Part shown: in pieces, positions 27,490 through 36,585 of the stretch
Numbering within the stretch: position 1 is the first letter of the stretch
Layout of the letters: every line of letters begins with the position of its first letter
DNA from: Pedobacter polaris
Lineage (GTDB): Bacteria; Bacteroidota; Bacteroidia; Sphingobacteriales; Sphingobacteriaceae
Direction of reading: 5' to 3'
Assembly (NCBI RefSeq): GCF_005116505.1
Contig: NZ_SWBR01000002.1
Coordinates: 992,314-1,056,313, forward strand
DNA length: 64,000 nt
Position numbers and translations under genes: made by a program
The notes under the pieces: generated by a model
The model's database searches: none
What the model was told of the DNA's origin: nothing
The model's input: only the letters and a program-made list of their open reading frames with translations

Positions 27490-29328
27490 ATGAAAAAGCT
27501 AGCTTTTATTATTGCCATTTCTTTTATTGCCTTAAGTTCCTTTGCCCAAAACTTTAAATATGCTTTTGTAAGTGATACTCATATTGGTAGTGCAAATGCG
27601 GATGAAGATTTAAAAAGAACAGTGGCAGATATTAATAGTCAACCTGAGCTAGAATTTACCATTATTACCGGGGATATTACCGAAATGGGCACCAATGAAG
27701 AGTTAAAATTGGCTAAGGAAATCCTATCGGGACTAAAAAAGCCTTATTACATTATGCCTGGCAATCACGATACAGGTTGGTCTGAATCTGGTGGGGTTAC
27801 TTTCATTAAGGAGTTTGGATATGATAAATTCACTTTTGATTATAAAGGATATCGTTTTATAGGTTGTGCCTCGGGGCCTTATGTGCGTATGTCTGATGGA
27901 CATATTCCGAGAGATGCCACTGTTTGGTTAACTGATGTTTTGAAAAAAACACCAAAAGAAATGCCTATTATTTTTGCCAACCACTACCCTATTGATAATA
28001 GTTTAGATAATTGGTACGAGGTTACAGATAGGCTAAAAGCCAAAAACATTCAATACATTATTTGTGGGCATGGTCACAATAACCGTCAATATAATTTTGA
28101 AGGTATTCCTGGTACAATGGGCCGCTCTAACTTGAGAGCTAAGGATAGCATTGGCGGTTATAATGTAGTTAGAATGACCAAAGACACAGTTTATTTTTCA
28201 TTAAAAAAACCTATGCAGGAATTGTTGCCATCATGGCGAAAAATTCCTTTAAAAACTTTCGTTCATCAAACTTTAAAAGCCTACGAAAGACCAAATTACG
28301 ACATCAATAAGAAATATAATAATGTAAAAGAATTATGGACTTATCATTCAAGTGCCAATGTAGTAAACACACCAACATATAGTGAAAATGTAGTAGTGTT
28401 TGGAAATAGTTTAGGTTTAATAGAAGCCCTAAGTAAAACTACAGGCAAAAAACTATGGACTTACCAAACCAAAGGCGCCATTTATTCATCTCCTGTTGCA
28501 ACAAAACAATTGGTTATTTTAGGTTCTGGTGATGGAAATATATACGCATTAAACATCGCCACGGGTAAATTAGTTTGGAAAGTACAAACTGAACATTCTG
28601 TTTTAGGTTCTCCTATAATTGATGGTAACATAGTTTTTGTTGGTGGTAGTGACCATAGTTTTAGGGCATTAGATGTTAAAACAGGTAAACTAATATGGAA
28701 ATTTGATGAAATAGAAGGCGCTATGGTTGGCAAGCCTCTAATCTATCGGGGTAAAATCATTTTTGGTTCTTGGGGTAGACATTTATATGCCCTAGATATA
28801 AAAACCGGAAGCCTTGTTTGGAAATGGAATAATGGCAATATGAACAGGATGTTTTCTCCCGCTATGGTTACCCCTGTTGCTACAAATGGTGTAGTTTACA
28901 TTGCAGCACCCGATAGGTTCTTAACTGCAATAGATGTTAATAATGGTCAAACCTTATGGCGAAATAAAGAAGCTGGAGTACGAGAATCTATTGGATTATC
29001 AGCAGATAGCACAACTGTTTACGGCAAAACCATGCAAGACGAAATTGCTGCTTATAAAACCCAAACAACTGATCCAGGTATTGCATGGAGATTTAAAGCT
29101 AGCTTTGGATATGAACACGCTCCCTCTCAATTAATTGAAAAAGATGGCAAAGTATTTTTCGGAACTAGAAATGGAGTGGTTTATGTTTTTGATCCAAAAA
29201 CTAGGCAAAATTTATGGGCGCATAAGATAGACAACTCTATGGTTAATACTGTAAATGTAATAGATGGGAAAAATGTTTTAGTGAGTACAATGGATGGAAA
29301 AGTGACTCTTTTACAGGCTAAAGAATAA
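27490..29328 (+). CDS. secreted calcineurin-like metallophosphoesterase fused to a PQQ-type beta-propeller
   Basis: The ATG at 27490 gives 612 aa with a clean signal peptide (1-19, SSFAQ); an in-frame TTG three codons earlier is less likely. The N-terminal phosphoesterase domain (about 22-260) shows the metal ligands in VSDTHIG (Asp29, His31), TGDIT (61-64), PGNHD (90-94), NHYP and GHGHNN. The C-terminal half (about 275-610) holds repeats of the PQQ-enzyme type with a Trp at a fixed place (KLWTYQT, LVWKVQT, LIWKFDE, LVWKWNN, TLWRNKE, NLWAHK). Likely periplasmic phosphodiesterase; the substrate is unknown. An unusual but recurring architecture in Bacteroidota. Confidence 0.88.
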   Translation: MKKLAFIIAISFIALSSFAQNFKYAFVSDTHIGSANADEDLKRTVADINSQPELEFTIITGDITEMGTNEELKLAKEILSGLKKPYYIMPGNHDTGWSESGGVTFIKEFGYDKFTFDYKGYRFIGCASGPYVRMSDGHIPRDATVWLTDVLKKTPKEMPIIFANHYPIDNSLDNWYEVTDRLKAKNIQYIICGHGHNNRQYNFEGIPGTMGRSNLRAKDSIGGYNVVRMTKDTVYFSLKKPMQELLPSWRKIPLKTFVHQTLKAYERPNYDINKKYNNVKELWTYHSSANVVNTPTYSENVVVFGNSLGLIEALSKTTGKKLWTYQTKGAIYSSPVATKQLVILGSGDGNIYALNIATGKLVWKVQTEHSVLGSPIIDGNIVFVGGSDHSFRALDVKTGKLIWKFDEIEGAMVGKPLIYRGKIIFGSWGRHLYALDIKTGSLVWKWNNGNMNRMFSPAMVTPVATNGVVYIAAPDRFLTAIDVNNGQTLWRNKEAGVRESIGLSADSTTVYGKTMQDEIAAYKTQTTDPGIAWRFKASFGYEHAPSQLIEKDGKVFFGTRNGVVYVFDPKTRQNLWAHKIDNSMVNTVNVIDGKNVLVSTMDGKVTLLQAKE

Positions 29329-29458
29329 ATCATTTTTACATTTTTTAGTATAAATGTTCATAATTTTTACTTTTCATGTTTTGATGTAAAAATAATTACT
29401 TGATAAATTAAATAACATCTTAAAATGTTTTTATTATTGTAATAGATAAACCAAAAAC

Positions 29459-31444
29459 ATGAAAATTAAAACGCTCTTTCTCCTCGTTGGGATCACTGTA
29501 TCCCATCTTTTCAGCTACGCCCAAAAAAAAGAATTTAAGTTTGGCAAAATTGCACCAGAAGAATTTCAAACTAAAGCAACAGGCAAAGACTCAGCTGCAG
29601 CTGCAATTAAATTGTTCGATATAGGTAATTGCTATTTTGAATATAGTGAAAACACTGGTTTCAAATATGTTTATCAACGCCATATCCGCTATAAAGTACT
29701 AACCAAAGCAGGTTATGATTTAGCAAACTATAAAATTGGACTATATAAATCAAGTGGCTCTTCAAAAGAAGATCTTAATGGAATGGAGGCGGCGACCTAT
29801 AATATGGTAGACGGCAAAATGGTGATTAGCAAAATCACAAAAGATGCAAAGTTTACAGAAGAATTTAACAAAAACTATACCTATAAAAAATTTACCCTTC
29901 CTAATGTAAAAGAGGGTTCCATTCTGGAATTTAAGTATACTATTAAATCAGATTTCATTTTTACTTTGCGTGGTTGGAGTTTTCAAAGCGATATACCAAC
30001 CTTGTATTCAGAATACAATGTTAAAATTCCAGAATATTTTATGTATAAAACAAATTTTGGGGGTTATATCCAAGTAAATAGAACCAAGCATGAAACTATT
30101 AATGCTACTTATGTTCCGAGTATTAGCTCAACCGCAACCCATGACCAATATGTGTTAGAAAATGTACCTGCATTAAAGGATGAAGCTTTTATTACTACAA
30201 TAGATGATTATATACCCTCAATAGAATTTGAATTACAAGGAACACGTTTCCCAAATGAAATGTATAAGGATTTTAATGGAACCTGGCCAAAAATTGTTAA
30301 GGAATTAGCAGATGATGAGAATTTTGGATTATTTATCAATAAAAATTCTTACGCAAAGTCTGTTCTACCGACTATATTAAAAGGAGAAAAAGATACTTTA
30401 GCAATGACTAAACTCATTTATGATTATGTAAAAAGTAACATAAAATGGAATGAAGAACGTGGGAGATATGCAAGTGGAACAAATCCTAAATTAGTTTTTG
30501 AAAAAAAAGCTGGAAGTTCAGCAGATATCAACTTATGTTTAGTTAGCTTATTAAGAGAAGCCCAAATAGATGCACATCCTCTATTAGTTAGCACAAGGGA
30601 CAATGGTATACACCCTGGGTATCCAATGATCTCTAAATTTAACAATGTACTTGCTCATGTGGTAATAGCCAATAAAAATGTACTGTTAGATGCAACAGAT
30701 AAAGATATGCAGTTTGGAATGATTGCTTTTGATAATTTAAATCATGAAGGATTATCAATTGATTTAAAAAGCATTCAAAGTGCTTGGATTGCAACAGAGC
30801 CGACATTTGCAAGTGAAAAAATCTTCAATTATTCTCTGGCTTTAGATAAGGAGAATAAGCTAACAGGTACAATTACTCAATATACAAAAGGTTACGCAGC
30901 TTTAAAATTAAGAGATAAATACAGAACCACAAATAATGAAACGGAGTTCTTAAAAGATTTTAAAAAGGATAAAACTGGTTTAGAGCTTACTAATTATAAA
31001 ATGGGTAATCTTGATAACCTCGATGAACTTTTAACAGAAACAATGAATGTGGTTATTGAAGATAATGTAGAGGAAGCTGGTAATCTTGTTTATTTCACAC
31101 CACTATTGTTCGAAAAAACCAAAGAAAATCCATTTAAACATGAAGAGAGACTTTTTCCAGTCGATTTTGCTTACCCAATAAAAGAAAATTACAGAATTAC
31201 AGTAAGTTTCCCTGAAGATTACGAAGTAGAAAAATTACCAAAAAGCAATCTTTATAAAATTCCAGATAATAGCGGAACATTTAGCATTACATTTTTCAGT
31301 CAAGGAAAAACATTAATGGTTAAAAGTGTGATAGATATAAACAAAACATTTTACACTCCAGAAGAATATTTCAATTTAAAAGAACTATTCAAAGCTATTG
31401 TAGAAAAGCAAGCTGAGCAAATTGTATTTAAAAAGAAAGCCTAA
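29459..31444 (+). CDS. secreted DUF3857/transglutaminase-like protein, nucleophile replaced
   Basis: A 661-aa exported protein (signal peptide 1-22). DUF3857 beta domain (about 60-245), transglutaminase-like core (about 305-415) and a beta-rich C-terminal domain. In the core the position that is the catalytic Cys of papain-like transglutaminases (Cys326 of the next gene, motif YGDCKAL) is Ser354 in AGSSADIN, while His400 (VLAHVV) and Asp411 (LLDATD) are kept. A peptidase or transglutaminase activity is therefore doubtful for this copy. It overlaps the following paralogue by one base (TAATG), so the two are translationally coupled and may form a heteromer. Confidence 0.85.
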   Translation: MKIKTLFLLVGITVSHLFSYAQKKEFKFGKIAPEEFQTKATGKDSAAAAIKLFDIGNCYFEYSENTGFKYVYQRHIRYKVLTKAGYDLANYKIGLYKSSGSSKEDLNGMEAATYNMVDGKMVISKITKDAKFTEEFNKNYTYKKFTLPNVKEGSILEFKYTIKSDFIFTLRGWSFQSDIPTLYSEYNVKIPEYFMYKTNFGGYIQVNRTKHETINATYVPSISSTATHDQYVLENVPALKDEAFITTIDDYIPSIEFELQGTRFPNEMYKDFNGTWPKIVKELADDENFGLFINKNSYAKSVLPTILKGEKDTLAMTKLIYDYVKSNIKWNEERGRYASGTNPKLVFEKKAGSSADINLCLVSLLREAQIDAHPLLVSTRDNGIHPGYPMISKFNNVLAHVVIANKNVLLDATDKDMQFGMIAFDNLNHEGLSIDLKSIQSAWIATEPTFASEKIFNYSLALDKENKLTGTITQYTKGYAALKLRDKYRTTNNETEFLKDFKKDKTGLELTNYKMGNLDNLDELLTETMNVVIEDNVEEAGNLVYFTPLLFEKTKENPFKHEERLFPVDFAYPIKENYRITVSFPEDYEVEKLPKSNLYKIPDNSGTFSITFFSQGKTLMVKSVIDINKTFYTPEEYFNLKELFKAIVEKQAEQIVFKKKA

Positions 31445-33339
31445 TGAAAAAACTAATTGTTTCCTTATTTTTTGCAGGTTTGTGGTTTCAGTCAAAAGCA
31501 CAAAATAATTATGATGTAAGTAAAATACCCGAAGCATTAACTAAAAATGCGGTTGCTGTAATTCGCAATGAAGAATTATTCTTTGATTTTAAAGGTGTTG
31601 GTTCTGGTGAGGAAGAATATAAAGTTGCCATAACTATATTAAACAAAGCTGGAGATGATTTGGCAGAAATGGCTGAAGTTTATGATAAATTTTCAAGTAT
31701 CAATAATATCAAAGCCACAATTTATGATGCTGCTGGAAAGAAAATTAAAGATTATAAATCTGCAGATATTAAAGATCAAAGCTTAATCTCCGACTTCTCC
31801 ATTTTTGAAGATAATAGGCTTAAAATTTTAAAATTTTATCATATTAATTATCCCTATACAATTGAATATAGTTACAGCCGTAATTATAAAGGAATATTAA
31901 ATTTCCCATCTTGGCATGCGATTAAGGGCTATAACATAGCAACTGAAAAATCAACATATACTTTTCAAAAAAATGCCGGTTTAAACGTAAAGTATCTATC
32001 AAGTGCAAATTTAAAAATCGATTCAACCAAGATTGGTGATAAAACCCAGTATAAATGGACATGTAATAACTTACCTGTAATTGAGAGAGAACCATATAGC
32101 ATTGGATTAGATAATATTACAGATTGGGTTAAGGTATCTCCTACTCAATTTGAGTATGACAATACAACTGGAAGTTTTGATAATTGGAAAAATTTTGGCG
32201 CTTGGATATATAAGTTGAACGAAAATGGTAATGTTTTACCAGTAACAACAAAAGCACTAGTTCAAAACCTAATTAAAGATGCAAAAACCCAAAAAGATAA
32301 GGTTAGTATTCTTTATCATCACTTACAACAAAATACTAGATATGTAAGTGTACAGCTTGGCATTGGCGGTTTTAAACCAATACTTGCAGAAAAAGTTGCA
32401 CAAGTTAACTATGGCGATTGTAAAGCACTTTCTAACTACATGAAAGCATTATTATTTGAGGCTGGAATAAAATCTAATCTTATTGTTATTGGAAATGGAA
32501 TGCCAAGTATGAACCCAAAATATTCAAGTATGGGTCAGGCAAACCATATGATTTTATGTGTTCCATTAGAAAAAGACACAACTTTTTTAGAATGTACAAG
32601 TCAATATAATCCAATGGGTTTTATAGGGTATGACAATGCAGATAGAAATGTTTTAATGATTACTGAAGATGGAGGAAAAATAATCCATACACCAGCATAC
32701 AATGCAAAGGATAATTTTCAAAATAGAAAGACAAAAATCAACTTTAAAGACGATGGGGTTGCAGAAATTGGGATTAAATCTATTTATGGAAATGCCCAAT
32801 TTGAAGATAACATGTCTATGCTTTTAATTGAACCTGTAGAACAACGTAAAAAAATTAATGAAGATAATGGAATACCGGGAGCAGAATTAATTGCCTTTAA
32901 GTTTGAGCAGGCCGATAAAACTTTGCCCATAATGACAGAAGATATAAGTTTCAAGTCTAATCAATTGCTTACTAAAGGGGCAGATAAAATATTCTTAACA
33001 TTAAATCTAATGAATAGAAAGGAAAGCGTGCCAGCAAAAATAGAGAATCGAAAAACTTATTTTGCTGTAGGTTTTGGCTATCAGGATGATGATGAAATAA
33101 CCTACAACTTACCAAAAGGATATGCTGTAGAATTTTTGCCAAAAGACATCAGTATTACTTCTGAATTTGGCACCTATACTGCTAAATTTGTGGCAAAGGA
33201 TAACTTAATCACTTATTCTAGAACCCAAGTGATGAATGCCAAAAAATTTCCACCAGAAAAGTACAATGAGTTTGTAGATTTTAACAAAAAGATTTTTCAG
33301 GCAGACAAACAAAAAGCAGTTTTAACAAAAGCACCATAA
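31444..33339 (+). CDS. secreted DUF3857/transglutaminase-like protein, catalytic Cys present
   Basis: A 631-aa paralogue with a signal peptide (1-19). DUF3857 (about 45-215), transglutaminase core (about 265-390) with Cys326 in VNYGDCKAL and His368 in ANHMIL; the third triad position holds Glu383 (LECTS) instead of the usual Asp. A C-terminal beta domain follows. It is translated together with the upstream copy and followed by a strong bidirectional hairpin. The family is widespread in Bacteroidota and of unknown physiological role; protease or cross-linking activity is inferred from fold only. Confidence 0.85.
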   Translation: MKKLIVSLFFAGLWFQSKAQNNYDVSKIPEALTKNAVAVIRNEELFFDFKGVGSGEEEYKVAITILNKAGDDLAEMAEVYDKFSSINNIKATIYDAAGKKIKDYKSADIKDQSLISDFSIFEDNRLKILKFYHINYPYTIEYSYSRNYKGILNFPSWHAIKGYNIATEKSTYTFQKNAGLNVKYLSSANLKIDSTKIGDKTQYKWTCNNLPVIEREPYSIGLDNITDWVKVSPTQFEYDNTTGSFDNWKNFGAWIYKLNENGNVLPVTTKALVQNLIKDAKTQKDKVSILYHHLQQNTRYVSVQLGIGGFKPILAEKVAQVNYGDCKALSNYMKALLFEAGIKSNLIVIGNGMPSMNPKYSSMGQANHMILCVPLEKDTTFLECTSQYNPMGFIGYDNADRNVLMITEDGGKIIHTPAYNAKDNFQNRKTKINFKDDGVAEIGIKSIYGNAQFEDNMSMLLIEPVEQRKKINEDNGIPGAELIAFKFEQADKTLPIMTEDISFKSNQLLTKGADKIFLTLNLMNRKESVPAKIENRKTYFAVGFGYQDDDEITYNLPKGYAVEFLPKDISITSEFGTYTAKFVAKDNLITYSRTQVMNAKKFPPEKYNEFVDFNKKIFQADKQKAVLTKAP

Positions 33340-33370
33340 AAAAGCTCCCCAATAATTGGGGAGCTTTTTT
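33338..33370 (+). terminator. strong terminator after the DUF3857 pair
   Basis: AAAAAAGCTCCCC / GGGGAGCTTTTTT around a short AATAATT loop, immediately after the stop. It is symmetrical enough to also stop transcription coming from the GNAT gene on the other strand. Confidence 0.9.
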
Positions 33371-33432
33371 CTTTAAAAGAATTCTTTTCTTTATGAGCTG
33401 TATGGCATACAGATTATAAAAAGAAATTCCGA

Positions 33433-33906
33433 TTAATCCTTTTCACAGTGTTGCCTTAATTGTTTAGGCCCTTGTGGCCATATAAACGCTGTTGTTTGTT
33501 TTTTCCAGCCCATGCTTTTATAAAAACGGTCGGCACCAGGTGCTGCACTTAAATTCACAAAGTGATAATCTACCAATTGACTATTTAATGTAGTTACCAA
33601 ATACTTACCTAAACCTTGTCCCTGGAAATCTGGATCAACCACAATATCTGCTAGCATGGCATAATATCTTCCATCGCCAACTACCCTGCCAAAGGCGATA
33701 ATTTTATCTCCCTCAAATACGAAAATGGTAGTAGTACTATTTTTAAATGCCAGCGCAATTTCTTCCGCCTTACGGTGTTTCCATTCTATTTTATAAAATA
33801 GAGATATTACATAATCCCAGTCTATGCTGTTTAAATCGGGATTAATGGTATAAGTGTATGCAGGATTTTCTGTCAGATTGTTCATCAATAATTTATAAAT
33901 GTTCAC
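33433..33906 (-). CDS. GNAT family N-acetyltransferase
   Basis: A 157-aa acetyl-CoA-dependent transferase. The acetyl-CoA binding motif A is clear: LADIVVDPDFQGQGLGKYLV (about 93-112, Q-x-x-G-x-G). Motif B includes LSAAPGADRFYKSMGWKK near the C-terminus. The substrate cannot be predicted from the sequence. It converges with the DUF3857 operon and lies 43 bp after the M16 genes on the same strand, but no overlap suggests co-translation. An earlier in-frame start is unlikely since the fold begins soon after residue 15. Confidence 0.85.
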   Translation of the reverse strand: MNIYKLLMNNLTENPAYTYTINPDLNSIDWDYVISLFYKIEWKHRKAEEIALAFKNSTTTIFVFEGDKIIAFGRVVGDGRYYAMLADIVVDPDFQGQGLGKYLVTTLNSQLVDYHFVNLSAAPGADRFYKSMGWKKQTTAFIWPQGPKQLRQHCEKD

Positions 33907-33949
33907 TACAAACGAAAGCTAGCCTTAAAAGTTTAAGTAATTTGAAAAT

Positions 33950-35224
33950 TTATTTTTTCCCTACAATAACCTTTGTCATTGCATTCCAATCTAAATAGGT
34001 ATTAGCAACAACTTTTATTTCTTCTGGAGTTATTGTTTTTACTGTATGAATGTATTTACTGTAATAACTATAATCTAAACCAGAAAAATAGAGGTTTTTA
34101 AATTTGTCGGCGTGAGAAAATGCATTTTCTAAACTGCCCAACATTGAACCCAGCATATAGTTTCTAACTAAGTCCAACTCTTGCTCTTCAACAAGATCAG
34201 ATTTTAAAGTATTGATTTCTTTTTCAATTTCTTGTAAAGCGCTACTACAAACTGCAGTTCCAACTTCTGTTGCAATAAAGAAATAACCTGCATCTTTTAA
34301 AGAGGCGATACCAGAACCAATCCCATAAGTATAACCTTTATCCTCTCTAATATTAGCCATTAATCGAGAACCAAAATACCCACCTAATAGTGTGTTTAGT
34401 ATTTGAAGTTTTGGAAAATCTTGATGCTTTCTATTGACAGTTAAATTACCCATTCTAATGGCAGACTGAACTGCATCTTCCTTTTCAATGTAAATCTCTT
34501 CACCACTGCTAGCATTAAAACTAAATTGATTGATTGTAGACGGACTATGATTTTCCCATGCTTTACCAAAAAACTGATTCAACAACTCAAATTCTTTTTC
34601 CTCAAATTTACCAGCGGCAATAATTGTACAGTTTTCTGGTTTATACGCGGCTTTAAAATAAGCAACAAGATCATCTCTTTTTAAAGCGTCATAATCTTCA
34701 AGTGTGATATCAGCTCCATAAGCTGTATTATCAAAAACTGCATTTGCGAAAGTTTTACGAGCTAAGAAGTCGTTCTTCTGTAAGTTTACCTGTAACTTTT
34801 GTTTTTGGTTCTGAATAAAAATATCTAATTCTTGTTGAGGGAAGATACTTTCATTAAAAATAGACCAAACAATTGGTAAAACCGAAACTAGGTGTTTATT
34901 TAAACTATGTAGCGTAATGGTAGTTTGATCGGCACCATATTCAGTCTGTAAAAAAGCACCATAGTAATCTACCTTTTCTGCTATCTCTTTAGCAGTTAAA
35001 GTTTTGGTACCATTATTAATTAAACTATTTACGGTAACTGCTTGCAAAGGCTTAGCCCTATCGTAATTTACATTTTGAAATATAAATTCAATACGAACCA
35101 ATTCTTGCTGGCCTGCATTTACAGTAAAAACCTTAATACCATTAGCCAATTGCTGTGCCTTCGGTGCAATAAAATTGATGTCGTTTACCTGTATAAAATC
35201 AGGAGCTAGAGTACGATTAAGCAT
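33950..35224 (-). CDS. M16 family peptidase, non-catalytic partner subunit
   Basis: A 424-aa protein with the two-domain fold of M16 (mitochondrial processing peptidase-like) subunits. The inverted zinc motif HxxEH, expected around residues 80-110, is absent. The C-terminal substrate-clamp motif of partner subunits is present (SRLMANIREDKGYTYGIGS). Such proteins pair with a catalytic subunit. The start overlaps the stop of the catalytic gene by 8 bp, so equimolar expression is likely. No signal peptide is apparent, so it is probably cytoplasmic. Confidence 0.88.
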   Translation of the reverse strand: MLNRTLAPDFIQVNDINFIAPKAQQLANGIKVFTVNAGQQELVRIEFIFQNVNYDRAKPLQAVTVNSLINNGTKTLTAKEIAEKVDYYGAFLQTEYGADQTTITLHSLNKHLVSVLPIVWSIFNESIFPQQELDIFIQNQKQKLQVNLQKNDFLARKTFANAVFDNTAYGADITLEDYDALKRDDLVAYFKAAYKPENCTIIAAGKFEEKEFELLNQFFGKAWENHSPSTINQFSFNASSGEEIYIEKEDAVQSAIRMGNLTVNRKHQDFPKLQILNTLLGGYFGSRLMANIREDKGYTYGIGSGIASLKDAGYFFIATEVGTAVCSSALQEIEKEINTLKSDLVEEQELDLVRNYMLGSMLGSLENAFSHADKFKNLYFSGLDYSYYSKYIHTVKTITPEEIKVVANTYLDWNAMTKVIVGKK

Positions 35225-36455
35225 TGGCTAAATAATATAAAGTAGAAGATTTTTCTTTTTGAAAGGTGATTTTTGCAGCTTCTTGAATTTGCTCAGCTGT
35301 AATGGCCAAATATTTATCAATCTCTATATTTAGCAATTGTGCATCACCTAATAGTTCATAATAAGCCAAATTCATTGCCTTATCCAATAAATTCATCTCA
35401 GAAAAAACCATTACAGATTCGGTTTTATTTTTAACCTTAGTCAATTCATCGTCAGACACTAAGCTTGTAGCGATCTTTTTCAATTCTGTCCAAATTGCTT
35501 GTTCAGCAACGTCCATATCTACCCCAGCAACTAATTTTCCTTCAACAATAAACAGACCTTCATCTAAACTGCTAGAGATGTAGGCGTTGATATCACTAAA
35601 CAGTTTTTGCTCTTTCAATAAGCTGTTGTATAAACGAGATGAATGCCCTTGAGATAAGATATCCGAAAGCAAATCATAAACCTGGTAGGTTTGATCTAAT
35701 CTAGCAGGCATTTTAAAAGTAATATAAATCGCATTTAGAGGTACATTGGCATTAACTGTAAGTGTTCTTTCTTCAGTTTGTGGTAACTCTTTGGGCAAAT
35801 TTCTATTGTATTTATCTCCCGCTGAGATAGGTCCAAACCATTGTTCTGCCAGAATTTTAACCTCTTCAGTTTTTACATTACCACCAACAACCAATATCGC
35901 ATTTTGCGGATTGTAATGTTTCTTAAAAAATGCTTTTACATCGTCCATTTTAGCGTTTTCAATTTGAGCTAAATCTTGCCCAATTGTAGCCCATTGGTAA
36001 GGGTGGGTTTGATAGGCTAACGGACGTAGCTTTAACCAAACATCGCCATAAGGTTGATTTAAATAGCGTTGCTTAAACTCTTCCATTACCACATTACGCT
36101 GTGTATCTAAGCTCTTTTCAGAAAAAGCTAAGCTTAACATTCTGTCACTTTCTAACCAAAAAGCAGTCTCTATATTCTCTGCTGGTAAAGTGATATAATA
36201 ATTAGTAATGTCGTTACTTGTAAAAGCATTATTCTCACCACCTACACGCTGTAAGGGTTCATCATAACTTGGAATATTTACTGAGCCACCAAACATTAAA
36301 TGCTCAAATAAATGGGCAAAGCCTGTTTTCCCCTGCTCCTCGTCTCTTGCCCCAACATCGTATAAAATATTTAAAACTGCCATTGGTGTAGTTGGATCTT
36401 CATGAACCAAAACTTTTAAGCCATTAGCAAGCGTAAAGCGATTAAAATCTACCAT
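35217..36455 (-). CDS. M16 family zinc peptidase, catalytic subunit
   Basis: The chosen ATG (36453-36455, MVDFNRFTLANG) gives 413 aa; the frame is open for a further 36 codons, but that stretch is a hydrophobic non-family extension overlapping the divergent promoter region. The zinc-binding HLFEH lies at 48-52 (HxxEH), with the third ligand Glu in AFWLESDRM about 75 residues later. The protein digests peptides in a closed chamber formed with its partner, the next gene. It diverges from mqnC with 130 bp between the start codons. Confidence 0.92.
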   Translation of the reverse strand: MVDFNRFTLANGLKVLVHEDPTTPMAVLNILYDVGARDEEQGKTGFAHLFEHLMFGGSVNIPSYDEPLQRVGGENNAFTSNDITNYYITLPAENIETAFWLESDRMLSLAFSEKSLDTQRNVVMEEFKQRYLNQPYGDVWLKLRPLAYQTHPYQWATIGQDLAQIENAKMDDVKAFFKKHYNPQNAILVVGGNVKTEEVKILAEQWFGPISAGDKYNRNLPKELPQTEERTLTVNANVPLNAIYITFKMPARLDQTYQVYDLLSDILSQGHSSRLYNSLLKEQKLFSDINAYISSSLDEGLFIVEGKLVAGVDMDVAEQAIWTELKKIATSLVSDDELTKVKNKTESVMVFSEMNLLDKAMNLAYYELLGDAQLLNIEIDKYLAITAEQIQEAAKITFQKEKSSTLYYLANA

Positions 36456-36574
36456 ATAATTTTTTAGAGCCGTAAAGATATAATAAATGATTATACAGAT
36501 TAAAGGATTACATACATTTGATACATTTTTACAAACCTTAAACCATCTATCCTCTAGCTTCAAGCGTTTTTATT

Positions 36575-36582
36575 TATCTTTG
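36575..36582 (+). promoter_or_regulatory. -7 promoter element immediately before mqnC
   Basis: TATCTTTG is an exact TAnnTTTG, ending only 3 bp before the ATG at 36586. If used, the transcript would be nearly leaderless. A TTG box at the right distance is not evident. Confidence 0.35.
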
Positions 36583-36585
36583 TAC

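Noticed and set aside
36456..36563. N-terminal extension of the M16 catalytic protein by 36 codons
   Set aside because: It is a Cys/Ile/Tyr-rich stretch outside the family fold that would occupy the divergent promoter region with mqnC; ATG at 36455 starts right at the domain.
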